DNA of 64,000 nucleotides, from contig CAZDPJ010000001.1 of assembly GCA_964507405.1 (NCBI GenBank), positions 1 to 64,000 of the forward strand. The letters run 5' to 3'. How positions within the stretch are numbered: the first letter of the stretch is position 1; every line of letters begins with the position of its first letter. Below are positions 63,563 through 64,000 of this stretch, one piece after another. Source of the stretch: UMGS75 sp964507405 (GTDB lineage Bacteria > Bacillota_I > Bacilli_A > ML615J-28 > CAG-313). The notes under the pieces are model-generated. The model was not told the origin of the DNA. It searched no databases and worked only from the letters and a program-made list of their open reading frames with translations. Made by a program: the position numbers and the translations under genes.

Positions 63563-64000
63563 TTAAATTCTAGCAAATCGTTTTTTTATTATTCCCGCAA
63601 TAGAGAAAGTAACAAATACAATTAAGTTAACAATTACAACACTAGATGCTGAAGAATAATTTGAGAAACAGAAGAAAGCTACAATAAAGCAAAGTACAGA
63701 TATTATAGAAGAGGCAATGATTACTTTTTTAAATTTAGTAAATACTTGCATTGCTGAAAGAGATGGAAGAATAATTAAACTTGATATCAATAATGCACCC
63801 ATAATCTTTATACCAATAACAACAGTTATAGCAGTAAATAATGCAAATATCATATTATATACTTTTGTTTTAATACCCGTTGCTTTAGCAAAATCTTCAT
63901 CAAATGTAACACAGAATATTCTATTATAGAAAAAGACAAAGATAAATATTACACATAAAGTAACAGGTAAAATAATTAGAAAATCTTTTTTGGTGGCAAG
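63563..64000 (-). CDS. Metal ABC transporter permease (ZnuB/MntB type), 5' end cut by window
   Basis: The frame is open to the right edge; 145 codons are visible plus the stop. FFYNRIFCVTFDEDFAKATG, then helices such as FTAITVVIGIKIMGALLISS and LIILPSLSAMQVF, are typical of the ABC-3 family (zinc or manganese import). The start is outside the window. The ATG at 63853 is internal and not the start. Confidence 0.87.
   Translation of the reverse strand, partial: LATKKDFLIILPVTLCVIFIFVFFYNRIFCVTFDEDFAKATGIKTKVYNMIFALFTAITVVIGIKIMGALLISSLIILPSLSAMQVFTKFKKVIIASSIISVLCFIVAFFCFSNYSSASSVVIVNLIVFVTFSIAGIIKKRFARI

Noticed and set aside
1..64000. CRISPR arrays
   Set aside because: No regularly spaced identical repeats of 24-40 bases were seen. 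The short A/T repeats (1617-1640, 39624-39654) are too small and too few.
1..64000. tRNA or rRNA genes
   Set aside because: No cloverleaf with the conserved GTTCRA loop and no rRNA-like GC-rich conserved stretch was noticed by eye; a tRNAscan-SE run would settle it.

Overview
The window is AT-rich (low-GC) Firmicutes DNA read with the standard genetic code (TGA stops, TGG for Trp). Housekeeping genes have Bacilli-type order and sequence (rimP-nusA-ylxR-ylxQ-infB-rbfA, rpsP-khpA, ylbD-ylbE, uvrC-gerE). An alpha/beta SASP, a GerE homologue, a YlbD coat-like protein and a YjcZ-like peptide show an endospore former. Large insertions in OppD/OppF/OppC and many InlB-type lipoprotein or membrane genes suggest a gut-type lineage near Erysipelotrichia or the spore-forming relatives of Mollicutes; this placement is inference.

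About 1-9.9 kb is an accessory, decaying island: a partial dNTP triphosphohydrolase, a sigma-70-like gene with an in-frame TAA, an unrecognised two-gene operon with a two-helix membrane protein, an intact ISAs1-family element with a 9-bp target duplication, an HTH/DUF3990 (ADP-ribosyltransferase-like) toxin-type gene with a partner carrying a pyrophosphatase-like C-terminus, a frameshifted AlbA-type ATP-binding gene, and a broken ISNCY/IS1202-type transposase. Three copies of a short repeat (terminator hairpin plus a micro-ORF starting MNKYYLVGILG) are scattered through it.

10-17 kb: YolD plus a Y-family polymerase; a MarR repressor, a fused MacB-type ABC transporter and a nitroreductase behind a textbook promoter/operator; then an IS21 istB remnant. 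17-26.6 kb: an oligopeptide permease locus (oppA-B-C-D-F plus a DUF3899-like gene), with a consensus promoter and a perfect CcpA cre match ahead of oppA. 26.8-35.6 kb: a DUF11 protein, a DUF1963-like protein, an InlB/DUF6273 anchored protein, rplS with an L19-type leader, cvfB, a large M6 metalloprotease lipoprotein and a rhodanese-fold lipoprotein without the catalytic Cys. 35.6-41.8 kb: trmD, rimM, a metal P-type ATPase with its ArsR repressor, a beta-helix DUF3737 protein, khpA, rpsP, ylbE, ylbD.

41.9-64 kb: small sporulation genes, def, a HAD phosphatase, rnjA, a DEDDh exonuclease, gerE, uvrC, the rimP-rbfA operon, a nucleoside kinase, thioredoxin and a thioredoxin-reductase-like flavoprotein, an rRNA methyltransferase, a PadR/membrane-protein pair, the SASP, thiI with its cysteine desulfurase, a TSCPD protein, a PD-(D/E)XK-like/wHTH protein, and a partial metal-ABC permease at the right edge. 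Four genes (DUF11, the 79-aa protein, the YjcZ-like peptide, gerE) share sigma-K-type AC-N16/17-CATAnnnTA promoters, and the SASP has a sigma-G-type promoter, so late mother-cell and forespore regulons can be read from the DNA.
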